This document shows, in pieces, positions 1 to 8,692 of a DNA stretch of 64,000 bases. Position 1 is the stretch's first letter, and every line of letters begins with the position of its first letter. The stretch comes from Pseudomonas asiatica. GTDB taxonomy: Bacteria > Pseudomonadota > Gammaproteobacteria > Pseudomonadales > Pseudomonadaceae. Position numbers and translations under genes: made by a program. The stretch is taken from positions 3,972,001 through 4,036,000 of the forward strand of contig NZ_CP157874.1 in assembly GCF_040214835.1 (NCBI RefSeq), written 5' to 3'. The notes below the pieces were generated by a model. It saw nothing but the letters and a program-made list of their open reading frames with translations. It ran no database searches and was not told the origin of the DNA.

Positions 1-876
1 GTCGGCCTGATCGTCGACCTGTCCTACGCCAACCCGTACCTGTCGCCGTTCGACGAGTTCCAGCGCCTCAAGCACCACCCGGTGATGGCGCAATATCTCG
101 AAGGCGGCAAGCGCATCAGCTACGGTGCCCGTGCCATCTGCAAGGGCGGCTTCAACTCGCTGCCGAAGATGGTCTTCAACGGCGGCGCGCTGATCGGCTG
201 CGACCTGGGCACCCTGAACTTCGCCAAGATCAAGGGCAGCCACACCGCGATGAAGTCCGGCATGCTGGCCGCCGAAGCGGTGGCTGACGCACTGATCGCC
301 GGCAGCGAAGGCGGTGACCAGCTCAACGGCTACGTCAGCGCCTTCAAGGCCAGCTGGCTGTACGAGGAGTTGTTCGCCAGCCGCAACTTCGGCCCGGCCA
401 TGCACAAGTTCGGCCCGCTGCTGGGCGCTGCGTTCAACTATGTGGACCAGAACTGGTTCGGCGGCAAGCTGCCGTTCACCCTGCACGACACCAAGCCGGA
501 CTACGCCTGCCTGAAGCTGGCGGCCGAGTCGCAGAAGATCGACTACCCGAAACCGGACGGCAAGCTCAGCTTCGACAAGCTCAGCTCGGTATTCCTCTCC
601 AGCACCAACCACGAAGAGGAACAACCCTGCCACCTGAAGCTGACCGACCCGAACGTGCCGATCGCCAGCAACCTGCCGCTGTACGACGAGCCGGCCCAGC
701 GCTACTGCCCGGCGGGCGTGTACGAAGTGGTCACTCAGGAGGATGGCAACAAGCGCTTCCAGATCAACGCGCAGAACTGCGTGCACTGCAAGACCTGCGA
801 CATCAAGGACCCGGCCCAGAACATCACCTGGGTCACCCCTGAAGGCGCTGGCGGGCCGAACTACCCGAACATGTAA
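1..876 (+). CDS. Electron transfer flavoprotein-ubiquinone oxidoreductase, C-terminal part
   Basis: The reading frame is open from the first base, so only the last 291 residues are present and the start lies upstream. In this family the enzyme passes electrons from reduced ETF to ubiquinone at the inner membrane, linking fatty-acid and amino-acid oxidation to respiration. The visible part holds the end of the FAD/quinone-binding region and the C-terminal ferredoxin-like 4Fe-4S domain. The cluster ligands are Cys236 and the CxxCxxC set Cys260/263/266 (visible numbering), followed by a Pro. A strong terminator follows directly, so this ends its transcript. Identification is firm. Confidence 0.93.
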   Translation, partial: VGLIVDLSYANPYLSPFDEFQRLKHHPVMAQYLEGGKRISYGARAICKGGFNSLPKMVFNGGALIGCDLGTLNFAKIKGSHTAMKSGMLAAEAVADALIAGSEGGDQLNGYVSAFKASWLYEELFASRNFGPAMHKFGPLLGAAFNYVDQNWFGGKLPFTLHDTKPDYACLKLAAESQKIDYPKPDGKLSFDKLSSVFLSSTNHEEEQPCHLKLTDPNVPIASNLPLYDEPAQRYCPAGVYEVVTQEDGNKRFQINAQNCVHCKTCDIKDPAQNITWVTPEGAGGPNYPNM

Positions 877-897
877 GGCCCCTGCCCTGCGCTAACG

Positions 898-936
898 AAA
901 AGCCCCCGGTTCTCACGAGCCGGGGGCTTTTTGTTT
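898..936 (+). terminator. Rho-independent terminator after the ETF-QO gene
   Basis: A GC-rich stem (agcccccggt with accgggggct-type pairing) closes a short loop and is followed by a T-run (tttttgttt). It begins about 20 bases after the stop codon. Confidence 0.9.
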
Positions 937-962
937 TACCTGTTCTGGCAGTACTGGCCCGT

Positions 963-1073
963 GTAGGAGCGGCCTTGTGTCGCGATGGGCTGCGCAGCAG
1001 CCCCGATGGTTTGCGCTGGAGCATAGGTCCTGGGGCTGCTGCGCAGCCCATCGCGACACAAGGCCGCTCCTAC
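963..1073. repeat. REP pair (gtaggagcggccttgtgtcg type), head to head
   Basis: Two copies of the same element in inverted orientation enclose a short spacer; the outer arms begin gtaggag and end ctcctac. Each copy also contains its own small palindrome (ctgcgcag). It fills most of the gap between the ETF-QO terminator and the convergent MFS gene. The remaining bases up to 1144 show nothing I recognise. Confidence 0.9.
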
Positions 1074-1144
1074 AAAGTCCGCGTGCCATCCCACTGTGGT
1101 GCCGGCTCAGGAAGTCTGTCTCAGCCCCCAAGACCATTACACGC

Positions 1145-2470
1145 TCATTTGTCACCACACATGATGGGCATCGGCTCCGCGGCAAACGCCAATGGCTCCC
1201 GACGCCCGAAATACAAGGCCGTCAGCAACCCCACCGTACCCATGACCAGACAAAAGCCGACACACACCCACGGGCTCCACGGCATCAGCGCAATCAGCGC
1301 CAGCGGCGTGGTGCTGGCCCAAAGCGCGTAGGCCACGTTATAGGTAAAGGAGATGCCCGACACGCGGATCTCGGCCGGGAACAACCCGACCATCACTGAC
1401 GGCACCACGCCCACCACGCCGCAGGACAGGCCCGCCAGCGCATAGGCCAGCCAGGTCATGCCCCACTGCCCCACCAGGCTGGCATACAACGCGCCGATGC
1501 CCACTGGCAGCAACAGGCTGTAGAGCATCAATGCGCGCCAGGCGCCTGCACGGTCGACCAGCAGCCCGGCCAGCACGCAGCCGATGTTGAGGAAGACGAT
1601 GCCCACGCTGCTAAGGGCAAAGGTGTGCCCGGCACTCATGCCGAAGCGCTGCTGCATCACTGTCGGGGTAATCACCACCAGCACCACCACGGCGGAAGTC
1701 AGCACGCAGGTCAGCAGCGCCGCCGGGATCAACGCCCGGCGGTGTTCGCCCAGCACCCGCCGCAGCGGGAAGTTCACCGGCTGCTCCTGGCGCGCGCGCA
1801 GGGCAAGGAACACCGGTGTTTCGCTGAGCCAACGACGCAGCCACACGCCGATCACGCCGAATACCCCGCCGAGCAGGAACGGGTAGCGCCAGGCGTAGTC
1901 GAGGATTTCCTGCGGGGTGAACACTTGCGCCAGCAAGGTCGCGGTCAGTGCCCCCAGCAGATAGCCAAAGGTCAGGCCGGCCTGCAGGAAGCCCAGGGCA
2001 TAACCGCGCCGCCCGGCTGGCGCGTGCTCGGCGACGAAAGTCCAGGCGCTCGGCACCTCGCCGCCCACCGCCGCGCCCTGCAGGATACGCAGTGCCAGCA
2101 GGATCAGCGGCGCGGCATAGCCGATGTCGGCGTAGGTCGGCATCACCCCGATCAACAGGCACGGCAGGGCCATCATCAGGATGCTCAGGCTGAAGACCCG
2201 CTTGCGTCCCAGGTGGTCGGCGAAGTGCGCCATCAGGATGCCGCCCAGCGGCCGCGCCAGGTAGCCGGTGACGAAGATTCCGAAGCTTTGCAGCAGGCGC
2301 AGCCATTCGGGCATCTCGGGCGGGAAGAACAGCTGGCTGAGGGTCAGCGCAAAGAATACGAAGATGATGAAGTCGTAGATTTCCAGCGCGCCGCCCAACG
2401 CCGCCAGGCCCAGGGTCCGGTGGTCGCCGCGGCTGAACCGGGGCGGGCGAGCGGTATCGATGGCAGTCAT
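1145..2470 (-). CDS. MFS transporter, metabolite:H+ symporter type
   Basis: This 441-residue protein has about twelve hydrophobic segments, typical of the major facilitator superfamily. The loop between helices 2 and 3 (residues 76-92) carries the GG..MAHFAD..GRKR signature seen in the metabolite:H+ symporter branch (sugar- and organic-acid permeases such as the ketoglutarate or proline carriers). An acidic residue pair near the first helix (LEIYDF) also fits that branch. The substrate cannot be read from sequence. The gene stands alone and converges on the ETF-QO gene. The ATG at 2470 was chosen because the N-terminus then matches the usual short cytoplasmic start of the family. Confidence 0.85.
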   Translation of the reverse strand: MTAIDTARPPRFSRGDHRTLGLAALGGALEIYDFIIFVFFALTLSQLFFPPEMPEWLRLLQSFGIFVTGYLARPLGGILMAHFADHLGRKRVFSLSILMMALPCLLIGVMPTYADIGYAAPLILLALRILQGAAVGGEVPSAWTFVAEHAPAGRRGYALGFLQAGLTFGYLLGALTATLLAQVFTPQEILDYAWRYPFLLGGVFGVIGVWLRRWLSETPVFLALRARQEQPVNFPLRRVLGEHRRALIPAALLTCVLTSAVVVLVVITPTVMQQRFGMSAGHTFALSSVGIVFLNIGCVLAGLLVDRAGAWRALMLYSLLLPVGIGALYASLVGQWGMTWLAYALAGLSCGVVGVVPSVMVGLFPAEIRVSGISFTYNVAYALWASTTPLALIALMPWSPWVCVGFCLVMGTVGLLTALYFGRREPLAFAAEPMPIMCGDK

Positions 2471-2542
2471 GGCAGGGTCCGCAAATCGGCAAAGGGCAAG
2501 AGGATAGCAAATAGCTGCCCCCTTGCCCTGCCCGCTGCGGCT

Positions 2543-3022
2543 TTAGCGGTTGAATATGGTGTTGACGAAATTGGCCTTCGGCCGTGGCCGCACCGTGGCA
2601 GCTGGGATGGCACCCGGCAGCGGCAGCTTGCCGACCAGCAGCGGCGTATCGATGATCGCCATGAACGCCTCCAGTGCCTCGTTGTCGGGCACCTGGGGCA
2701 GGCTCAGGCTGACGGCCTGGCGCTCGGTCTGCGGCACCATGGGCACTTGCAACTGGTTAGAGTGATAAAGAAGGGCGTGCTGGATCTGCGTGCTGACGCG
2801 ACAGAAGCGCGCCAGGTCGACCCCGACATGGCTGGCCAGCTCGATATTGCCCAACAGCAGGTGGAAAGGCTGCAAGGCACTCAGCACCAGGCGCTGCAGC
2901 TCCTCGAAGCTGTCCACTGGCGCTATCCGGTAGTAACCCAGGCCGTTGAGCAGCCGCTCCAGTTGCAGGCGCTGGCAGGGGTGTGCGTCGGCGATGAGGA
3001 TGCGCAGGGTCTTGTTGGCCAT
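2543..3022 (-). CDS. Degenerate response-regulator receiver protein
   Basis: This 159-residue protein begins with a receiver-like fold: a beta strand ending in an acidic residue (LRILIADAHP, residues 6-15) and a helix pattern like CheY. Where the phospho-acceptor Asp should sit, after the hydrophobic third strand, the sequence reads HLLLGNIELA, so the key Asp appears to be replaced by Gly/Asn. No output domain follows; the last 40 residues are Pro-rich and probably disordered. It may be a phosphorylation-independent pseudo-receiver acting by protein contact. It lies next to the FpvI-like sigma gene on the same strand, with 168 bases between them. Function unknown. Confidence 0.6.
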   Translation of the reverse strand: MANKTLRILIADAHPCQRLQLERLLNGLGYYRIAPVDSFEELQRLVLSALQPFHLLLGNIELASHVGVDLARFCRVSTQIQHALLYHSNQLQVPMVPQTERQAVSLSLPQVPDNEALEAFMAIIDTPLLVGKLPLPGAIPAATVRPRPKANFVNTIFNR

Positions 3023-3190
3023 GGTGGGACCTGGGCAGTTGGCTAATGGGTAGGCTCCATGACCAAACTGCGCCAGTAAGGGCTGCTGCCAAGGCTACGC
3101 CTGGCAGGGGTCTTCTTTGATAGAAGTCGGGAAAACCGTGGAAATCAAGTGATCGGCTGACGGAATTTTCATCTGCATTCAACCCGGCGA

Positions 3191-3667
3191 TCAGGATTCC
3201 CACTCGCGCATGCGCACCCGGCAGTGCTTCATGGCATTGACGATGTGCTTCTCCACCAGGCTGCGGGAAATACCCAGGTGCTCGGCAATCTGCTGGTGTG
3301 ACAGGCCTTCGAGCTTGCGCAGCAGGAAGCAGTCGCGGCAGACCTTGCTCAGCTCATCCAGCGCGCGCTGCATCAGTGCCAGGCGCTGGTCGAGCTGCAT
3401 GTCGTGGGTCGGCGCCGGGGTATGCCAGCGCTCGTCGCTGTCCAGCACCTCCAGCGGCTCGGCCTGGCGTACCTGATGCCGCCGGTGGCGGTCGACCACC
3501 AGGTTGAGCGCGGTGCGGTAAAGGAAGGCACGCGGGTGCTCGATGCGCTCGGCGTCGGTGCGTTCCAGCACCCGCAGGTAGGCATCGTGCGCCACGTCTT
3601 CGGCGGCCTGACGATTGCCCAGGCGCGCGGAAAGGAAGCCCACCAGTTCGCGATAGTAATGTTCCAC
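3191..3667 (-). CDS. ECF sigma factor, FpvI/FecI-like iron-starvation type
   Basis: This 158-residue protein has only sigma region 2 (residues ~1-65, including AAEDVAHDAYLRVLER) and region 4 (~100-155, with a helix-turn-helix HQQIAEHLGISRSLVEKHI). That layout is typical of FecI-like sigma factors, which direct RNA polymerase to siderophore-receptor genes. Its position beside pvdRT-opmQ and a Fur-like site about 90 bases upstream suggest the FpvI role, activation of a ferripyoverdine receptor gene. No anti-sigma gene (FpvR type) or receptor gene is adjacent, so the specific assignment is inferred. The start at 3667 gives the usual FecI-family length. Confidence 0.8.
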   Translation of the reverse strand: MEHYYRELVGFLSARLGNRQAAEDVAHDAYLRVLERTDAERIEHPRAFLYRTALNLVVDRHRRHQVRQAEPLEVLDSDERWHTPAPTHDMQLDQRLALMQRALDELSKVCRDCFLLRKLEGLSHQQIAEHLGISRSLVEKHIVNAMKHCRVRMREWES

Positions 3668-3755
3668 GACGTTACCTGAGATCGTCCTGCCAGCCTATGC
3701 CAGAAAGCCCTTTCAGGCAGCAACGCGGGACCGAGTGATGTCAGCGTGCGATCTT

Positions 3756-3774
3756 ACAAATTATAATTATTCTC
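3756..3774 (-). promoter_or_regulatory. Fur-like box upstream of the FpvI-like gene
   Basis: Read on the minus strand, this 19-base AT-rich stretch (GAGAATAATTATAATTTGT) matches about 12 of 19 positions of the Fur consensus. It stands out from the GC-rich surroundings. It would give iron repression of the sigma gene. Confidence is moderate because the third hexamer is poor. Confidence 0.6.
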
Positions 3775-3829
3775 AGCAACAAGGTGCATGGAGCAACACC
3801 GCCACCACCCCAAGTGTATGCGCCCGTCT

Positions 3830-3942
3830 GTAGGAGTGGCCTTGTGTCGCGAAAGGGCCGCAAAGCGGCCCCGGCAATCTGCAGTGATGCGAAGATCCTG
3901 GGGGCGCTTCGCACCCCTTTCGCGACACAAGGCCGCTCCTAC
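3830..3942. repeat. REP pair (gtaggagcggccttgtgtcg type)
   Basis: Inverted pair with outer arms gtaggag and ctcctac. It lies between the Fur-like site and the pvdR promoter and may insulate the two divergent units. Confidence 0.88.
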
Positions 3943-3967
3943 ACAGACCGCGCCAAACTCACTGCGC

Positions 3968-3991
3968 TAAATCCCCTTCTGCCGCTTTCGT
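3968..3991 (+). promoter_or_regulatory. PvdS-type promoter of pvdR
   Basis: The pattern TAAAT, 16 bases, CGT is present, preceded by GCGC (GCTAAATCC is the classic iron-starvation box). It ends 31 bases before the pvdR start codon. Confidence 0.85.
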
Positions 3992-4022
3992 CTATCTGGC
4001 ACCCCCTCGGCTGGATGTCTGC

Positions 4023-5195
4023 ATGAGACCTTTAACCAACACCCGTCGCCGGCTCCTGCTCAGCAGCCTGGGCCTGCTCGGCCTGGGCTGCCTGCTGGCC
4101 TGGAAGGCCCTGCCCTACGGCGCACAGCCGCTCAGCACGGTCGCAGTGACCCGCGCCGACATCGAAAGCAGCGTCACCGCACTGGGCACCCTGCAACCAA
4201 GGCGCTACGTGGACGTCGGTGCCCAGGCGTCGGGGCAGATCCACACCCTGCATGTGGAGGTCGGCGACACGGTGCGCAAAGGCCAGTTGCTGGTCGAGAT
4301 CGACCCTTCGACCCAGCAGGCCCGGCTGGATGCCGGCCGCTACTCGATCGACAACCTCAAGGCCCAGCTGGCCGAACAACGCGCGCAGTTCCAACTGGCC
4401 CGGCAGCAGCTCAAACGCCAACGGGACCTGGCCGCTGCCGGTGCCACCCGCGACGAAGACGTACAAACGGCCGCCGCACAGCTGAAGGTCACCCAGGCGC
4501 GCATCGACATGTTCCAGGCGCAGATCCGCCAGGCCCAGGCCAGCCTGCGCAGCGACGAGGCCGAGCTGGGCTACACGCGCATCTACGCGCCGATGGACGG
4601 CACGGTAGTGGCGGTGGATGCCCGTGAGGGGCAAACCCTCAATGCCCAACAGCAAACCCCGTTGATCCTGCGCATCGCCAAGCTCTCGCCGATGACCGTG
4701 TGGGCCCAGGTGTCGGAGGCCGACATCGGCAAGGTCACCCCGGGCATGACCGCCTACTTCACCACCCTGGCCGGCGGCAAGCGCCGCTGGACCAGCACCG
4801 TGCGGCAAGTGCTGCCGATCCCGCCCAAGCCCCTGGAGCAGGCCAGCCAGGGTGGCGGCAGCCCGGCCAGCGTCAGCAATGGCAGTGCCGGCAGCCAGGT
4901 GGTGCAGTACAGCGTGCTGCTGGATGTCGACAACCCGGACGGCGCGCTGATGGCCGAGATGACCACGCAGGTGTTCTTTGTCGCAGGCAAAGCCAGCCAG
5001 GTGCTGACCGTACCACTGGCCGCGCTGGACGACGGCGATGGCCTGCGCCTGGCGCATGTGCTGACCCGCGACGGCAAGGTGGAACAGCGCCAGGTACGCA
5101 CCGGCCTCAGCGACCGCCTGCGCGTGCAGGTGCTGGACGGCCTCAACGAAGGCGAACGCCTGGTGATCGGCGCCCCTGGCGTCAGCGGAGGTTGA
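4023..5195 (+). CDS. pvdR: PvdR, periplasmic adaptor of the pyoverdine efflux pump
   Basis: This 390-residue MacA/HlyD-family membrane-fusion protein has one N-terminal membrane anchor (residues ~11-30), a lipoyl-like half (YVDVGAQASGQI), a long coiled-coil hairpin (~110-175, rich in Gln, Ala and Arg) and a beta-barrel domain. In Pseudomonas, PvdR joins the inner-membrane protein PvdT to the outer-membrane channel OpmQ to export newly made pyoverdine and recycle used siderophore from the periplasm. The gene starts 31 bases after a PvdS-type promoter and its stop is directly followed by the pvdT start, so the three pump genes form one operon. Low-complexity Gly/Ser residues near 275-295 are the only oddity. 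Confidence 0.9.
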   Translation: MRPLTNTRRRLLLSSLGLLGLGCLLAWKALPYGAQPLSTVAVTRADIESSVTALGTLQPRRYVDVGAQASGQIHTLHVEVGDTVRKGQLLVEIDPSTQQARLDAGRYSIDNLKAQLAEQRAQFQLARQQLKRQRDLAAAGATRDEDVQTAAAQLKVTQARIDMFQAQIRQAQASLRSDEAELGYTRIYAPMDGTVVAVDAREGQTLNAQQQTPLILRIAKLSPMTVWAQVSEADIGKVTPGMTAYFTTLAGGKRRWTSTVRQVLPIPPKPLEQASQGGGSPASVSNGSAGSQVVQYSVLLDVDNPDGALMAEMTTQVFFVAGKASQVLTVPLAALDDGDGLRLAHVLTRDGKVEQRQVRTGLSDRLRVQVLDGLNEGERLVIGAPGVSGG

Positions 5196-7160
5196 ATGAG
5201 CACACCCCTGATCGAGCTGGTCGACATCCGTAAATCCTACGGCGGCGTCGAAACGCCCAAGGTCGATATCCTCCATGGCATCAGCTTGCGCATCCATCCC
5301 GGCGAGTTCGTCGCCATCGTCGGCGCCTCCGGCTCCGGCAAGTCGACCTTGATGAATATCCTCGGCTGCCTCGACCGCCCCACTTCCGGCAGCTACCGCT
5401 TCGCCGGAAAGGATGTGGCCGAACTGGGCAGCGACGAACTGGCCTGGCTGCGCCGCGAGGCGTTCGGCTTCGTGTTCCAGGGCTACCACCTGATCCCCTC
5501 GGGCTCGGCCCAGGAAAACGTCGAAATGCCGGCCATCTATGCCGGCCTTGCCGCCAGCGAACGCCACGCCCGTGCCAGCGCCCTGCTCGGTCGCCTGGGC
5601 CTGGCCAGCCGCACCGGCAACCGCCCGCACCAGTTGTCTGGCGGCCAGCAACAACGGGTGTCGATTGCCCGGGCGTTGATGAATGGCGGCCATATCATCC
5701 TCGCCGACGAACCCACCGGCGCCCTCGACAGCCACAGCGGCACCGAAGTGATGGCGTTGCTCGACGAGCTGGCCAGCCAGGGCCACGTGATCATCCTGAT
5801 CACCCATGACCGCAACGTCGCGGCGCGGGCGCAGCGCGTGATCGAAATTCGCGACGGCCTGATCATCAGCGATTCGGCCGCCGAAAAGCCCACGGTCGAC
5901 AACGGCCGCGGGCTGCAGGCCGACCAGCTGCGCCAGCGCCTGGACCGTGGCGCGACCTTGCACGGGGCGTGGAAAGGCGAATTGCTCGAAGCCCTGCAGG
6001 CGGCCTGGCGGGTGATGTGGGTCAACCGCTTCCGCACCGCCCTGACCCTGCTGGGCATCGTCATCGGCGTGGCCTCGGTGGTGGTGATGCTGGCAGTGGG
6101 CGAAGGCAGCAAGCGCCAGGTCATGGCGCAGATGGCAGCCTTCGGCTCGAACATCCTCTACCTCAACGGCAAGCCGGCGAGCCTGGGCGAGCAGGCCGGC
6201 ACCATCACCCTCGACGATGTCGCTGCCATCGGCCAACTGCCGCAGGTCAAGCACGTGATGCCGGTGATCGGCGAAAAGATGATGGTGCGCCACGGCAACA
6301 ACAGCCAGCGGTTCTATGTGGGTGGCAACAACACCGGGTTCCCCGAGATTTTCAACTGGCCGGCGGTGCAAGGCAGCTTCTACACCGATGCCGATGAAGC
6401 CAACGCTGCCGCGGTGGCGGTGATCGGCCAGAAAGTGCGGGAAAAGATGCTCGACCCTGGGCGCGACCCTCTGGGGCAGTACCTGCTGATCGGCAATGTG
6501 CCGTTCCAGGTGGTCGGCATCCTGGCCGGCAAGGGCGCCAGCTCTGGCGACCAGGACAGCGACGGGCGCATCGTGGTGCCCTACTCCGCCGCAGCCATCC
6601 GCCTGTTCGGCCAGCGCGACCCGGACTACATCGCCGTTGCCGCCCTGGACTCCACGCGGGTCAACGAGGCCGAAGCGGCCATCGACAAGCTGCTGCGCCA
6701 GCGCCACAACGGCCGCCAGGACTTCGAGCTGACCAATGACGCGGCGCTGATCCAGGCCGAGGCGCGCACGCAGAACAGCCTGTCGCTGATGCTGGGGGCG
6801 ATCGCCGCGATCTCGCTGCTGGTGGGCGGCATCGGCGTGATGAACATCATGTTGATGACGGTGCGCGAGCGCACCCGTGAAATCGGCATCCGCATGGCCA
6901 CTGGTGCGCGCCAGCGCGACATCCTGCGGCAATTCCTCAGCGAGGCGGTGATGCTGTCGATGGTCGGCGGCCTGGCCGGCATCGTCCTGGCCCTGGCCAT
7001 CGGTGGCGGCCTGATTCTGGCCGAAGTGGCGGTGGCCTTTGCCCTGCCCGCCATGCTCGGCGCCTTCGCCTGCGCCGTCGTCACCGGCACCGTGTTCGGC
7101 TTCATGCCAGCGCGCAAGGCCGCCCGCCTCGACCCGGTCAAAGCCCTTACCAGCGAATAA
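5196..7160 (+). CDS. pvdT: PvdT, MacB-type ATPase/permease of the pyoverdine efflux pump
   Basis: This 654-residue protein fuses an ABC ATPase and a MacB permease. The ATPase has Walker [10 protein letters not shown] (~43-51), signature LSGGQQQR (~147-154), Walker B ILADEPTG (~168-175) and a His in the H-loop (LITHDRN). The permease has one helix near residue 275, a large periplasmic domain (~300-530) and three C-terminal helices. MacB-type pumps do not carry substrate through the membrane themselves; they drive adaptor and channel from the periplasmic side. The start codon follows the pvdR stop with no gap, so translation is probably coupled. Context identifies it as the PvdT branch. Confidence 0.92.
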   Translation: MSTPLIELVDIRKSYGGVETPKVDILHGISLRIHPGEFVAIVGASGSGKSTLMNILGCLDRPTSGSYRFAGKDVAELGSDELAWLRREAFGFVFQGYHLIPSGSAQENVEMPAIYAGLAASERHARASALLGRLGLASRTGNRPHQLSGGQQQRVSIARALMNGGHIILADEPTGALDSHSGTEVMALLDELASQGHVIILITHDRNVAARAQRVIEIRDGLIISDSAAEKPTVDNGRGLQADQLRQRLDRGATLHGAWKGELLEALQAAWRVMWVNRFRTALTLLGIVIGVASVVVMLAVGEGSKRQVMAQMAAFGSNILYLNGKPASLGEQAGTITLDDVAAIGQLPQVKHVMPVIGEKMMVRHGNNSQRFYVGGNNTGFPEIFNWPAVQGSFYTDADEANAAAVAVIGQKVREKMLDPGRDPLGQYLLIGNVPFQVVGILAGKGASSGDQDSDGRIVVPYSAAAIRLFGQRDPDYIAVAALDSTRVNEAEAAIDKLLRQRHNGRQDFELTNDAALIQAEARTQNSLSLMLGAIAAISLLVGGIGVMNIMLMTVRERTREIGIRMATGARQRDILRQFLSEAVMLSMVGGLAGIVLALAIGGGLILAEVAVAFALPAMLGAFACAVVTGTVFGFMPARKAARLDPVKALTSE

Positions 7161-7163
7161 CCC

Positions 7164-8567
7164 ATGACTCTGCCCAGCCGCATCAGCCTGTTGACCTTAT
7201 GCGTATGCCTCGCCGCCTGCAGCACGCCGCCAACACCCGCCAGCGGCATCGCCGCGCCATCCGCCTGGCAAGGCGAGGCCGCATCACCCTCAGTACAACT
7301 GCCAACGACACAGTGGTGGCAAGCCTTCGCCAGCAGCGAGCTCGACCGCCTGGTACAGCACGCCCTGCACAATGCCCATGACCTGGCTGCCGCCACTGCG
7401 CGGGTACGCCAGGCCCAGGCCCGCGCGGTCATTGCCGGCGCGCCGCTGTTGCCGGAGCTGAAGCTGGGCCTGGACGGCAGCCGCCAACGCCTGCTGCACG
7501 GTGACGGCTATGACCAACTGGATGTCAGCCGCAGCGAGCCCACCAGCACCTCGTTCGACATGCAGCTCAGCGCCAGCTATGAAATCGACTTCTGGGGCGG
7601 CCTGCGGGCGACCCGTGACAGCGCCCTGCGCAGCCTGGATGCCAGCCGCTTCGACCGCCAGACCGTGGCGCTGACCCTGGTCAGCGCGGTAGCCGACAGT
7701 TACCTGCAGGGCCTGGCTTTGCAGGAACAGTTGCGCATTGCCCGCCTCAACCTGCGCAATGCCCAGGACGTGCTGGGCCTGGTCGAGGCACGCCAGCGCA
7801 GCGGGTCCGCCACGCGCCTGGAACTGGCCCAGCAGCGCAGCCTGGTGGCCGCGCAGCAACGCCAGCTGCCGTTACTGGAACAGAAGTGGCAAGACAGCCG
7901 GGTCACCCTGGCGACCCTGCTCGGCGACCCGGTGCAGTCGCTACCCACCAGCCAGGACGCGATCAACACCCTGCAATGGCCCACCATTGGCAGCGGCGTG
8001 CCCAGCGAGCTGCTCACCCGCCGCCCGGACATTGCCGCGGCGGAAGCACGACTGGCCGCTGCCAGCGCCAACGTGCAGGTCGCCCGCGCCGCCATGCTGC
8101 CCAAGCTCACCCTCGGGGCCAACCTGGGAGCTGGCGCCAATACCTTTGCCCATTTGTTCGACAGCTCCTACTACACCCTCACCAGCGGCCTGGTCGCGCC
8201 GATCTTCAACAATGGCCGGCTGCGTGCCGCGCGTGAACTGGCCGAGGCTGAACAGATGGAGTTGCTGGAGACCTACCGCAGCAGCATCCTGGCCGCTTTT
8301 GCCGATGTCGAGAAAGCGCTCAATGCGATCCAGGGCGTGGACCGCCAGCGGCAGTGGCAGGATGAAGAGGTGGCGCAGGCGCGGCTGGCGTTCGACCTGG
8401 CGCAGCAGCGTTATGGCGCGGGAGCGGAGACGCTGTTGAGCGTGCTGGAGACCCAGCGCACCTTGTATGTGGCGCAGGACCAGCAGGCACAACTGCGCCT
8501 GGCCCGGTTGCAGGGTAGCGTGGCGTTGTACAAGGCATTGGGGGGTGGGTGGCAGGTCGGGCAGTAA
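7164..8567 (+). CDS. opmQ: OpmQ, outer-membrane channel lipoprotein of the pyoverdine pump
   Basis: This 467-residue TolC/OprM-family protein has a lipoprotein signal with lipobox LAAC (Cys19), so it is probably lipid-anchored. Two repeated efflux-protein halves follow, each with long helical hairpins (e.g. ~60-110 and ~270-300 with LLTRRPDIAAAEARL). That second motif is characteristic of the NodT/OprM branch. It forms the exit duct for PvdRT. It starts 3 bases after the pvdT stop and is the last gene of the operon; a REP pair follows and separates it from convergent pvdP. Confidence 0.9.
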   Translation: MTLPSRISLLTLCVCLAACSTPPTPASGIAAPSAWQGEAASPSVQLPTTQWWQAFASSELDRLVQHALHNAHDLAAATARVRQAQARAVIAGAPLLPELKLGLDGSRQRLLHGDGYDQLDVSRSEPTSTSFDMQLSASYEIDFWGGLRATRDSALRSLDASRFDRQTVALTLVSAVADSYLQGLALQEQLRIARLNLRNAQDVLGLVEARQRSGSATRLELAQQRSLVAAQQRQLPLLEQKWQDSRVTLATLLGDPVQSLPTSQDAINTLQWPTIGSGVPSELLTRRPDIAAAEARLAAASANVQVARAAMLPKLTLGANLGAGANTFAHLFDSSYYTLTSGLVAPIFNNGRLRAARELAEAEQMELLETYRSSILAAFADVEKALNAIQGVDRQRQWQDEEVAQARLAFDLAQQRYGAGAETLLSVLETQRTLYVAQDQQAQLRLARLQGSVALYKALGGGWQVGQ

Positions 8568-8581
8568 ACCGCGTTGCCTTC

Positions 8582-8690
8582 CGGGGCTGCTGCGCAGCCC
8601 ATCGCGACGCAAGGCCGCTCCCACAGGTTCAAGCCATGCGCCGTCATGTGGGAGCGGCCTTGTGTCGCGAAAGGGGCGCAGAGCGCCCCC
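8582..8690. repeat. REP pair between convergent opmQ and pvdP
   Basis: Two REP copies face each other, one with the gctcccac variant and one with the gtgggagcggccttgtgtcgcg form. They fill the 125-base gap between the two convergent stop codons. Confidence 0.85.
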
Positions 8691-8692
8691 AA

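Noticed and set aside
963..1073. REP pair as a second transcription terminator
   Set aside because: The palindrome recurs throughout the window in many contexts and lacks a T-run, so it is better treated as a repeat.
4032..6932. Very long minus-strand open frame opposite pvdR and pvdT
   Set aside because: It is antisense to two well-identified genes and rich in His, Gln and Ala, as expected for a high-GC shadow frame.
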